A program made the translations under genes and the position numbers. This document shows positions 26,130 to 33,479 of a DNA stretch of 64,000 bases, one piece after another. The stretch is taken from positions 56,630 to 120,629 of the forward strand of contig JACQXX010000107.1 of NCBI GenBank assembly GCA_016208495.1, read 5' to 3'. The stretch is from Acidobacteriota bacterium. GTDB lineage: Bacteria > Acidobacteriota > Blastocatellia > Chloracidobacteriales > Chloracidobacteriaceae. Every line of letters starts with the position of its first letter. Position 1 is the stretch's first letter. The notes beneath the pieces were generated by a model. It was given only the letters and a program-made list of their open reading frames with translations. It had not been told where the DNA came from and ran no database searches.

Positions 26130-26363
26130 ATGATTCAGGCAAAATTTACTCTTGATCAATCACAGTTGGAATTTGTTGGCCAGTATCACAAGTTTGGGTT
26201 TAAAGACAAAAGCGCTCTGGTTCGTGCTGCACTGGCACATTTACAGCGCGAACTTGAACAGCAACAACTTCAAGCTTCCGCCGATCTGTATCTGGAAGTG
26301 TATGTTGAAGAGACTGATCTTCAGGAACTGACCGAATCCGCACTCACGGGGTGGCCTGAATGA
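26130..26363 (+). CDS. Ribbon-helix-helix-type antitoxin of a MazEF-like pair
   Basis: A 77-residue acidic protein. Its N-terminus (AKFTLDQSQLEFVGQYHKFGF, then DKSALVRAALAHLQREL) reads as a beta strand and two helices, as in ribbon-helix-helix DNA-binding antitoxins; the tail is acidic. It overlaps the toxin start by four bases (ATGA at 26360), the usual arrangement in such operons. It should bind and neutralise the toxin and repress its own promoter. The call rests mainly on position and fold pattern. Confidence 0.75.
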   Translation: MIQAKFTLDQSQLEFVGQYHKFGFKDKSALVRAALAHLQRELEQQQLQASADLYLEVYVEETDLQELTESALTGWPE

Positions 26364-26719
26364 CAAGAATCCTTGAGCGGGGAATGGTGATTGACGTCAA
26401 TTTAGATCCAACAATTGGGTCTGAAACAGGAAAAACCCGGCCTTGCATTATTGTGACGAATAATGTGTACAACCTGCGAGTGCCAGTCATTCAAGTGGTG
26501 CCAATCACAAGTTGGACTCCAAAAAAGCAGCAAATCAAGACCAATGTCGAAATCAAACCCAATTCAACCAATGGTTTGACCAATGACTCAATTGCTGATT
26601 GCTTACAAACGCGACCAGTTGATTCTCGCTTCAGATTGGTCAAAATACGTGGAAAGTTGACCCAGGCAGAAATGGCCCAGATTGATAAAGCACTCAAAAT
26701 TGTGTTTGATCTGGCGTGA
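26360..26719 (+). CDS. MazF/PemK-type endoribonuclease toxin
   Basis: A 119-residue protein with the PemK/MazF fold signatures: ERGMVIDVNLDPTIGSETGKTRPCIIVTNN at the N-terminus, here with the conserved G-x-E-x-x-x-x-R-P-x-I-I-V pattern, VIQVVPITSW in the middle, and QTRPVDSRFRLVKIRGKL near the end with a conserved Arg-Asp/Lys region. Family members cleave single-stranded mRNA at short motifs. The length is typical and the gene looks intact. It is translationally coupled to the antitoxin upstream. Confidence 0.88.
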   Translation: MTRILERGMVIDVNLDPTIGSETGKTRPCIIVTNNVYNLRVPVIQVVPITSWTPKKQQIKTNVEIKPNSTNGLTNDSIADCLQTRPVDSRFRLVKIRGKLTQAEMAQIDKALKIVFDLA

Positions 26720-26762
26720 AAGCCAAACTGAACAAACAAACAGTCAGGATTGGGTTAATACT

Positions 26763-27047
26763 ATGGCACGTGTAACACTCCGTCGGTATCACGAAAGTGG
26801 GGCAGCCGGTGAGCGCCAACGCCACCTCGTCGAAATACGCTTTGTCGAAACGGCATCAACCAAACCAGTTACTCAGAAGCGGGCCGGGCAAATTATCACT
26901 CGTGAATTTCCCGCATTTCATTCTATTGGTCGAACAATCGTTATCAAAACTGAAGATGGGTATTGGGCTTCACGAGCTTTGCAACCAACACCAGGATGCT
27001 CATTTCACTATATCTGGGAACATGTCTATCTGACGGAAGATCAGTAA
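26763..27047 (+). CDS. Small hypothetical protein
   Basis: A 94-residue basic protein starting at the ATG at 26763 (MARVTLRRYHESGA). It contains REFPAFHSIGRTIVIKTEDGYWASRALQPT, which looks like a compact beta-rich domain, and has no signal peptide. I do not recognise the family. It lies 43 bp after the MazF-like toxin and may be part of the same transcript. No clear ribosome site. Confidence 0.5.
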   Translation: MARVTLRRYHESGAAGERQRHLVEIRFVETASTKPVTQKRAGQIITREFPAFHSIGRTIVIKTEDGYWASRALQPTPGCSFHYIWEHVYLTEDQ

Positions 27048-27131
27048 TTTGGAGCCGTAATCAAACTGCTATTCTAAACCCGCCAAAATACTCAAACTTG
27101 TTCTTGCAAACCTCGCTCTGCCAAGTCCGAT

Positions 27132-27662
27132 ATGAAAATCTCCTCAACGCCCTCATCCGTCTGCATTGAAATCCTCCCGGCTTTACACGAGCAGAAACCA
27201 ATTCTTGCAAACCTGCTTGAGCTGTATATCTATGATTTCAGCGAGCTTATGGACCTGAAACTTGACGATAACGGGCGGTTTGGCTATCCGCAGCTCCCGT
27301 TATACTGGACAGAACCGCATCGGTTTCCGTTTCTGATTGCCGTTGATGGCCACTGGGCTGGATTTGTATTGGTTCACAAAGGGTCTCAAATTTCCGGCGA
27401 TGAACATATCTGGGACATAGCGGAATTTTTTATTCTGCGTGGCTATCGTCGGCTTGGTATTGGAACACAGGTGGCGGCAGAGATTTGGAAAAAGTTTCCA
27501 GGAACGTGGGAAGTTCGAGTCATAGACCAAAATCAAAAGGCCACTGCGTTCTGGGGGCGTGCCATTGAGGATTTTACTGGCACAGCCGTTGACCCAACTT
27601 CTTTTGTCAAGGATGGGAAAAGCTGGCGGGTCTTTTCATTTGACTCGAAACACGCTGCTTGA
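27132..27662 (+). CDS. GNAT-family N-acetyltransferase
   Basis: A 176-residue acetyltransferase. The acetyl-CoA-binding motif A is seen in WDIAEFFILRGYRRLGIGTQ, whose R-R-L-G-I-G-T is the Q/R-x-x-G-x-G/A pyrophosphate loop, at about residues 95-116. The early segment LELYIYDFSEL fits a subgroup of GNAT enzymes of unknown substrate. ATG 27132 is the first good start. It lies between small hypotheticals and a cysteine-synthase-like gene. A CACGAAATACACGAAA repeat follows. Confidence 0.85.
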   Translation: MKISSTPSSVCIEILPALHEQKPILANLLELYIYDFSELMDLKLDDNGRFGYPQLPLYWTEPHRFPFLIAVDGHWAGFVLVHKGSQISGDEHIWDIAEFFILRGYRRLGIGTQVAAEIWKKFPGTWEVRVIDQNQKATAFWGRAIEDFTGTAVDPTSFVKDGKSWRVFSFDSKHAA

Positions 27663-27696
27663 TAAGTACCTCGCCGAAAATTCCAAGACATTTTTA

Positions 27697-27727
27697 ACCA
27701 CGAAATACACGAAAACCACGAAAAAAA
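27697..27727. repeat. ACCACGAAATACACGAAA-type dispersed repeat
   Basis: Near-tandem ACCACGAAA/TACACGAAA units. Related stretches occur at 32628-32648 (ACCACGGAATACACGGAA), near 60630, and at 63797-63830, always between genes. Confidence 0.6.
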
Positions 27728-27818
27728 TCAAACACATTCGAAATTCAATCTCTCAGTAAAGTTATGACAAGGTAACTGCCTCATCCAGAAACCAGTCACA
27801 AGAAGGAGCGCCAACCCT

Positions 27819-28742
27819 ATGCACATCCTTGATGCAATTGGAAATACATCCATTGTTCGACTTCAGAAAATCGTTCTGCCCGATTGTGCGGAAATTCTGG
27901 TGAAACTCGAATGGGAAAACCCAACCGGCAGTATGAAAGACCGCATGGCAAACGCTGTGATTTCGCGGGCTGAAGCCGATGGACGACTCAAGCCGGGAGA
28001 CACCGTGATTGAATACACCGGCGGCAGCACCGGGGCGTCGCTGGCGCTGGTGTGTGCCGCCAAAGGGTATCGTATTCAAATTGTTACTTCAGATGCGTTT
28101 AGCCCGGAGAAGCTCAATCAAATGATGGCTTTGGGAGCGGAACTCACACTTGTTCCAAGTGAAGGCGGGCTCACGACCAAAAAGCTGATTCTTGACATGA
28201 TCGAAACCGCTCGTCAATTAAGCCAGGCGCCGAATACCTACTGGACTGACCAGCTCAACAATCACGACAGCATCGCGGGCTACTTCGCATTAGGCGAAGA
28301 AATCTGGAATCAAACCGAAGGAAAAGTAGATGCTTTCATTCACAGTGTTGGCACGGGGGCTTCTTCACGTGGAGTTGCCACGGTGCTGAAGCAACACAAA
28401 CCAAGTGTCAAAATCGTTGTGGTTGAACCTGCCGAATCCGCAGTGCTGTCAGGTGGACAGCCAGGGCCGCACAAAATTGAAGGCGTCGGGATTGGCTACA
28501 CGCCGCCGCTCTGGGAACCGTCGCTGGTGGATGAGATTATTCCGGTCAAAACCGATGACGCGAAGGAAATGACACGACGGCTTGCCCGAGAAGAAGCGCT
28601 CTTCGCTGGGACATCCTCGGGCGCCAATGTTATTGCGGCGATTCAAGTTGCCAAACAATTAGGGCCAGGCGCCACAGTCGTTACACTCATGGCTGATTCC
28701 GGTCTGAAGTACCTCAACACTGACGTGTACCGAAGGAAATAA
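27819..28742 (+). CDS. Cysteine-synthase-family PLP enzyme
   Basis: A 307-residue fold-type II PLP enzyme. The PLP lysine is Lys40 in PTGSMKDRMA; the substrate loop is YTGGSTGAS near residue 66; the phosphate-binding region appears in SVGTGASSRG near 178 and the C-terminal GTSSGAN near 265. O-acetylserine sulfhydrylases usually read TSGNTG at the substrate loop, so TGGSTG suggests a related enzyme of the cysteine synthase/cystathionine beta-synthase group with a shifted substrate. AGAAGGAG lies 13-15 bases before the ATG. A GC-rich hairpin follows at 28757. Confidence 0.88.
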   Translation: MHILDAIGNTSIVRLQKIVLPDCAEILVKLEWENPTGSMKDRMANAVISRAEADGRLKPGDTVIEYTGGSTGASLALVCAAKGYRIQIVTSDAFSPEKLNQMMALGAELTLVPSEGGLTTKKLILDMIETARQLSQAPNTYWTDQLNNHDSIAGYFALGEEIWNQTEGKVDAFIHSVGTGASSRGVATVLKQHKPSVKIVVVEPAESAVLSGGQPGPHKIEGVGIGYTPPLWEPSLVDEIIPVKTDDAKEMTRRLAREEALFAGTSSGANVIAAIQVAKQLGPGATVVTLMADSGLKYLNTDVYRRK

Positions 28743-28756
28743 GACAACTCAAGCTC

Positions 28757-28794
28757 GGTGCTGGCGGGACCAGAGTCCAACCAGCACCGTTTGC
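28757..28794 (+). terminator. Probable hairpin terminator after the PLP enzyme gene
   Basis: CGGTGCTGG pairs with CCAGCACCG across a 16-base loop, followed by TTTGCACTTT. The stem is strong but the T-tract is weak, so termination is likely but not certain. Confidence 0.5.
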
Positions 28795-28852
28795 ACTTTC
28801 CTCAAATGGTTGAGGTTCCCTGGCCGCGCTTTACCTCGACCAGGCTCATTTC

Positions 28853-29437
28853 TCAACGCAATGATGATTTTTGAGACCAGGTACGCCAACCGGAGTGTGG
28901 TTCTCTCGCCTCCTGAATCGGGTTGGCACCGTCCAACTGTGACGCATTCGGTAGCCGTTCGATTTGCATGCGGGTGCCCTGCAGAGTGTAAGTCGCAGAG
29001 AAAAGAAGGGTTCCTTCAGGGTCAAATACCTCGAAGATGCCTCTTCCTGAAAATGACTCTCCACTATCGTCAAGCATTATTGTCTCTCTAAATTTTATCG
29101 CGAACCCTGGGTTCTGGGACTCTGGGTCAATGCAAAAGGCTCCGTGTGTCAGCGCAAATTCTCCACGGCCAGTTTGATTCCACACGCCTTGGTCAGTGCC
29201 ACACGGCGGGATGGCATCAACTTCATTTGAAAAGATCAGGCTCCCTTCCTTTCGGGATCTGCCCGTTATAAATGTATAGCGTTCTTTTTCCTGAAAGCCG
29301 ACTTCGGCTGCGGTCAGGATGACGTTCCAGGTGCCTTCCGGCCTTTGTTTGAGATTTTCCTGGGCGAATGACTGGCTGGGAATGATGGCTATCGCCACCG
29401 CAATGGAAAAAGCCAGGAAGATACTTTTCAGATTCAT
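28853..29437 (-). CDS. Exported hypothetical protein
   Basis: A 194-residue protein. ATG 29437 has AGGAG nine bases upstream and opens a clean signal peptide (MNLKSIFLAFSIAVAIAI, cleavage after SFA near residue 24). The mature part starts with EGTWNVILTAAEVGFQEKER and contains ALTHGAFCIDPES and IFEVFDPEGTLLFSATY, consistent with a small beta-barrel-like secreted domain. Two cysteines (in PPCGTDQG and GAFCIDP) may pair. The family is not recognised. It converges with the PLP enzyme gene. Confidence 0.65.
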   Translation of the reverse strand: MNLKSIFLAFSIAVAIAIIPSQSFAQENLKQRPEGTWNVILTAAEVGFQEKERYTFITGRSRKEGSLIFSNEVDAIPPCGTDQGVWNQTGRGEFALTHGAFCIDPESQNPGFAIKFRETIMLDDSGESFSGRGIFEVFDPEGTLLFSATYTLQGTRMQIERLPNASQLDGANPIQEAREPHSGWRTWSQKSSLR

Positions 29438-29649
29438 AATATGTACTCCTAATGTACTGTTGGTTTGAAAATTTCGAATGCCAATGATAAAGCCTGATGC
29501 CACCATTGAAAAAATTTACCATCTCGTAGCAACAGGCAATGAACATATTGAAAAGATTGGATTTATTGGTTGTTTACTCCAAATTTGTATTCTGTTGTAC
29601 CCGATCTTTTTCCTTCCTACTCAGGGGGGCTGAGTGAGTTGAGGCAGAT

Positions 29650-29756
29650 AATATCAATTTGCAATGGAATCCTCGTATTAGAAAACAGTCAAGTAATTCA
29701 ATCAAATAAACTTAGTGAACTATTGACTACTGACTACTGACTACAAACTGGTATAA
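29650..29756. repeat. MITE-like element, copy 1
   Basis: About 107 bp containing CCTCGTATTAG, AACAGTCAAGTAATTCAATCAA, CTTAGTGAACTA and TACTGAC units, ending CAAACTGGTATAA. It lacks the left terminal TTATACCA seen in copies 33366-33459 and 47258-47365. Its right end overlaps the 3' end of a doubtful small minus-strand frame. Confidence 0.8.
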
Positions 29757-29935
29757 GCCATCCTTCGTTTGCTTGTTTCGGTGAAGTGGAGCTTGCTTCC
29801 AAATCCGGGTTGGTGAGTGGCCACTTGCCGTGCAATGAGGCGTTCGCTTGCTGCCAGTCGCGTGTGTTGCGTCACCCAATACAGGATGATAAATTCAGCG
29901 CCTTTGGTCAGGACCAACTGACTGAGAATCATCAT
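29741..29935 (-). CDS. Doubtful small hypothetical protein ending in a MITE-like element
   Basis: A possible 64-residue protein (MMILSQLVLTKGAEFIILYW then VTQHTRLAASERLIAR). Composition is protein-like and no other feature explains 29757-29950. The last residues AYTSL and the stop come from the terminal TTATACCAG of the MITE-like element, so this may be a truncated remnant of a longer gene. No ribosome site or family match. Confidence 0.25.
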   Translation of the reverse strand: MMILSQLVLTKGAEFIILYWVTQHTRLAASERLIARQVATHQPGFGSKLHFTETSKRRMAYTSL

Positions 29936-30024
29936 CTCAGCCTGTGGCAGATGATGGGTTGAGGGCGGTGAAAAAGTCTTCAAGACGCCGCTCAAGAATT
30001 TCTCAAGAATTTCTCAAGACGCGC

Positions 30025-31983
30025 ATGAACAAGCAAATAAAGCACTTCTATGAGTTCGGCCCTTTCTCGATAGATGCCGGAAACCGCCTGCTCCTCAGAG
30101 ACGGAGAACCGGTGGCGTTACAACCGAAGACCTTCGATACCCTTTTACTGCTGGTCGAACATCGCGGACAGGTGCTTGAGAAAAATGAAATCATGGACAA
30201 GGTCTGGCCTGACACGATAGTCGAAGAGTCCAATCTCACCCAAAACATTTACATCCTGAGGAAGATTCTCGCTGACCCTGCCAGCGAGCATAAATACATA
30301 GAAACCCTTCCGAGACGGGGTTACCGGTTTATCGCTAGTGTGGAGGAAGTCTGGAATGAAGAGGCCGGCCTGCTTGTCGAAGAACACACCAAATCCACCA
30401 TTGTCATTGAAGAGGAACAAGACGAGGTCAGGAAAGAAATAGAGAATCAGAGTGACGGCGCAGAAGAGGCTATCCTTGCCGCCCCCGAATCTGGTCGCTC
30501 AGTATGGCGCCAAAAAATGTTGGTAGCTACCTGTGTTGTGATCGGGCTGGTAATCGTGGCTTTCTGCCTGTGGATGTTGAGTAAGTCAAAACAGCCTGCA
30601 GGTTTACAGGTTCAATCAATCGCCGTACTTCCATTCAACTCGCTGACTGCGGATAGCCGGGATGAATACCTCGGGCTAGGACTGGCTGATGCCTTGATAA
30701 CCCGTCTGGGCAATGTCAGGCAAATTACTGTGCGGCCAACCAGTGCCGTGCGCAAATACACCAGTGTCGAACAGGATCCGGTTGCGGCTGGCCGGGAGCT
30801 GAAGGTTGAAGCCGTGTTGGACGGAAACATCCATCTCGTCGGCGAACGAATCCGGGTGACGGTGCAGCTTGTGAGTGTGGCAGATGGCCGTCATCTCTGG
30901 GCTGACAAATTTGATGAGCAATTTACCAACATTCTCTCGGTGGAAGACTCGATCTCAGACCGACTGGCAACGGCGCTTGCACTGGAACTCACCGGAGAAG
31001 AACGCAAGCTGCTGGCACGGCGATACACCGACAATGTTGAGGCATACCAGCTTTATCTGAAGGGCCGGTATTCCTGGGACAAGCGGACCTCGGAAGGAGT
31101 GAAGAAAAGCATTGAGTATTTCGAGCAGGCAATTAAAAGTGACCAGAATTATGCCCTGGCCTATGCCGGCCTGGCTGATTCGTATTCAATGCCCGATCTC
31201 TCCGGGCTGCCGCCAGTGGATTCCTACCTGAAAGCAAAGACAGCGGCAACCAGGGCCATTGAGATTGACGAAGGGCTGGCTGAAGCTCACATCTCGCTGG
31301 CGTACCTGAGAATGCGGCATGAATGGGATTGGAGAAGTAGCGAAACCGAACTCAAACGCGCGCTGGACCTCAATCCCGGCATTGCCAGGACTCACCACTT
31401 ATACTCGATCTATTGTGAATTAATGGGGCGGCCAGACGAAGCCATTCGAGAAATGAAACGTGCCCAGGAGCTGGATCCACTTTCGCTGGTGATGAACCAA
31501 AACCTTGGGGCCCGTTTCTATTTTGCGCGTCAGTACGATCACTCCATCGCGCAATTACGGGCAACGCTTGACATAGACCCTGGCTACGGTGAGGCCCACC
31601 TTGGGCTTGGGCAAGCTTATGTGCAAAAGGGAATGTACCCGGAAGCTATCCTGGAGTTTCAAAAGGTAACCCAGTCAGGCGACGAACCGTGGGTTTTAGG
31701 GTCGCTCGGTCATGTCTATGGGATATCTGGAAATCGTGGAGAAGCGCAGAAGCTACTTGAGCAGTTGAAAAAGCAATCAACGCGAAGTTATTTTCCGCCA
31801 GAAGAAATCGCAAAAATCTATATTGGCCTGGGAGAAAAAGATCAAGCGGTGGCCTGGCTTGAAAAAGCCTTCGAGAAGCGCTCTGACCATCTGGTTTTTG
31901 TTAAAGTGGACCCGGTCTGGGACAGTCTCCGCGCCGATCCGCGATTTAGCAGCCTGATGCAACGTATCGGCCTTGCATTGTGA
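30025..31983 (+). CDS. Winged-helix transcriptional regulator with membrane helix and TPR domain (CadC-like)
   Basis: A 652-residue regulator. Residues about 7-105 are an OmpR/CadC-type winged helix (FGPFSIDAGNRLLLRDGEPV, LTQNIYILRKIL, ETLPRRGYRFIASV). One membrane helix follows at about 165-185. The outer part begins with a FlgO/TolB-like segment (SIAVLPFNSLTADSRDEYLGLG, DGRHLWADKFDEQF) at about 195-320, then TPR repeats to the end. This one-component design lets a periplasmic signal change DNA binding at the membrane and is abundant in Acidobacteria. I chose ATG 30025 because the upstream frame is basic low-complexity sequence with a TCAAGAATTTC direct repeat. The target genes are unknown. 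Confidence 0.88.
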   Translation: MNKQIKHFYEFGPFSIDAGNRLLLRDGEPVALQPKTFDTLLLLVEHRGQVLEKNEIMDKVWPDTIVEESNLTQNIYILRKILADPASEHKYIETLPRRGYRFIASVEEVWNEEAGLLVEEHTKSTIVIEEEQDEVRKEIENQSDGAEEAILAAPESGRSVWRQKMLVATCVVIGLVIVAFCLWMLSKSKQPAGLQVQSIAVLPFNSLTADSRDEYLGLGLADALITRLGNVRQITVRPTSAVRKYTSVEQDPVAAGRELKVEAVLDGNIHLVGERIRVTVQLVSVADGRHLWADKFDEQFTNILSVEDSISDRLATALALELTGEERKLLARRYTDNVEAYQLYLKGRYSWDKRTSEGVKKSIEYFEQAIKSDQNYALAYAGLADSYSMPDLSGLPPVDSYLKAKTAATRAIEIDEGLAEAHISLAYLRMRHEWDWRSSETELKRALDLNPGIARTHHLYSIYCELMGRPDEAIREMKRAQELDPLSLVMNQNLGARFYFARQYDHSIAQLRATLDIDPGYGEAHLGLGQAYVQKGMYPEAILEFQKVTQSGDEPWVLGSLGHVYGISGNRGEAQKLLEQLKKQSTRSYFPPEEIAKIYIGLGEKDQAVAWLEKAFEKRSDHLVFVKVDPVWDSLRADPRFSSLMQRIGLAL

Positions 31984-32007
31984 TTTGGTTAGTATCCAGG
32001 AGGTACA

Positions 32008-32610
32008 ATGGACATCTCGCCAATAATTCTTGAAGGCTGGTACGTCCGACTGGAACCCCTTTCACCAGCCCATGAGGAATTACTCATCGCGGCTGCCGGC
32101 GATGGCGAACTGTGGAACTCAACTGTGACCATCGTGCCTGATCAAACCAACATGGCGGGCTACATTGCGGAAGCGCTCCAGGCCCAGGCCCAGGGGGTTC
32201 ACCTTCCATTTGTCATTATCCGAAAACCATCGGGTCAGGTTGTTGGAAGCACCCGGTTTTATAACATTGATCAGAATAACCGGGGCGTGGAAATCGGATA
32301 CACCTGGCTGGCGGCGAGTGCCCAGCGCACCAGTGTGAACACCGAAGCCAAGTTGCTGCTGCTGACCCACGCCTTTGAGGTTTGGAGGTGTATTCGGGTC
32401 GCATTCATTACCGATGTGCTCAATCACCAGTCGCGGGCAGCCATTGTGCGACTTGGCGCCAGGGAAGAAGGCATCCTCCGCAATCACCTGGTGATGCCCA
32501 ACGGTCGGTTTCGGGATTCAGTCTCGTTGAGCATCATCGAATCTGAATGGCCGGAGGTCAAAGCCCGGCTTGAAGCGAAATTAAACCCAACTGGGGATGC
32601 AGCAAAGTAG
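32008..32610 (+). CDS. GNAT-family acetyltransferase (RimJ/RimL-like)
   Basis: A 200-residue enzyme preceded by a strong AGGAGG ribosome site. It has VRLEPLSPAHEELLIAAA at the N-terminus, VVGSTRFYNIDQNNRGVEIG in the middle (typical of RimJ/RimL relatives) and KLLLLTHAFEVWRCIRVAF then NHQSRAAIVRLGAREEGILR at the C-terminal end. Family members acetylate protein N-termini or small amines; the substrate is not predictable. It is immediately downstream of the winged-helix regulator (24 bp), which may control it. Confidence 0.88.
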   Translation: MDISPIILEGWYVRLEPLSPAHEELLIAAAGDGELWNSTVTIVPDQTNMAGYIAEALQAQAQGVHLPFVIIRKPSGQVVGSTRFYNIDQNNRGVEIGYTWLAASAQRTSVNTEAKLLLLTHAFEVWRCIRVAFITDVLNHQSRAAIVRLGAREEGILRNHLVMPNGRFRDSVSLSIIESEWPEVKARLEAKLNPTGDAAK

Positions 32611-32737
32611 GGATTTTCAGAAGAAGAAACCACGGAATACACGGAACATACAGACAAGAAATCCAAATTTTTCAATGATTTCTGAGTTTCCAATGAAACA
32701 CTAACCAGGGAAAAAAAGGCAATAGATAGGTGAGACG

Positions 32738-33310
32738 ATGATGGATACCTTTTCCCAACACATCACGATGCGGCCTGCGGAAGCCGACGATCTTCCACAT
32801 TTGGAAGCCGTTCGGCAGGCTGCCTTTGTTCCCGTGTTTGCTTCTTTTCGGGCAATCCTGGGTGAGGAAATCTACACTCTGGCCCAGGCCCGCGATGATG
32901 AGACGCACGACCAGTTTCTGGTTTCCCTGATGGCACCTGATTCGGGGTGGGAAATCTATGCGGCTGAACAAGCGGGTGTCGTGGTGGGCTTTGTTTCCAT
33001 GAAACTCAACCTGGAAACGCACGTTGGCGAAATCGGACTCAACGCGGTTCATCCGCACTCTGCTGGACAGGGCATTGGGACCGCCATGTATGACTTCGTT
33101 CTGGCACGAATGAAGGAAGCCGGAATGCAGGTTGCAACGGTTGCCACTGGTGCGGACCCAAGTCATGCGCCAGCGCGCCGGGCCTATGAGAAAGCGGATT
33201 TAGGGTGCAAATTCCAAGTGTGTGGCTCTACCGCACGCTGTGACCTGCGGAGTTCGTTTCTGACAAAGGCATCCAGGCTGACTTGCCTCAGTCGCTGTGC
33301 CTTTTTCTAA
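32738..33310 (+). CDS. GNAT-family acetyltransferase with a C-terminal frameshift
   Basis: A GNAT enzyme read as 190 residues. The acetyl-CoA loop is visible in VHPHSAGQGIGTAMYDF near residues 107-123, and HAPARRAYEKA is the usual start of the last motif. After YEKA the frame continues DLGCKFQVCGS, which is not GNAT-like. Inserting one base at about 33195 gives GFRVQIPSVWLYRTL and a stop at 33243, a typical GNAT ending. Either a real one-base deletion or a sequence error has replaced the last 15 residues with about 38 unrelated ones. The acetyl-CoA site is intact, but activity is doubtful. Confidence 0.8.
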   Translation: MMDTFSQHITMRPAEADDLPHLEAVRQAAFVPVFASFRAILGEEIYTLAQARDDETHDQFLVSLMAPDSGWEIYAAEQAGVVVGFVSMKLNLETHVGEIGLNAVHPHSAGQGIGTAMYDFVLARMKEAGMQVATVATGADPSHAPARRAYEKADLGCKFQVCGSTARCDLRSSFLTKASRLTCLSRCAFF

Positions 33311-33365
33311 AATTCTATAGTTATTTGAGAAAGTCTGATTATTATATGGCAGGTTCGCGCTAATG

Positions 33366-33459
33366 TTATACCATTCTGGAATGAAAAACTCGTATTAGTG
33401 AGTAGTTAAGTAACTCAAAGAAATGGAGTTAGTGAACTACTGACTACAAACTGGTATAA
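33366..33459. repeat. MITE-like element, copy 2
   Basis: A complete 94 bp copy with terminal inverted repeats TTATACCA and TGGTATAA. Inside are CTCGTATTAG, GTTAAGTAACTCAA, GTTAGTGAACTA and one TACTGAC unit. It lies between the frameshifted acetyltransferase and the VWA gene. Confidence 0.85.
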
Positions 33460-33479
33460 GACACATTTTCAATATTTGG

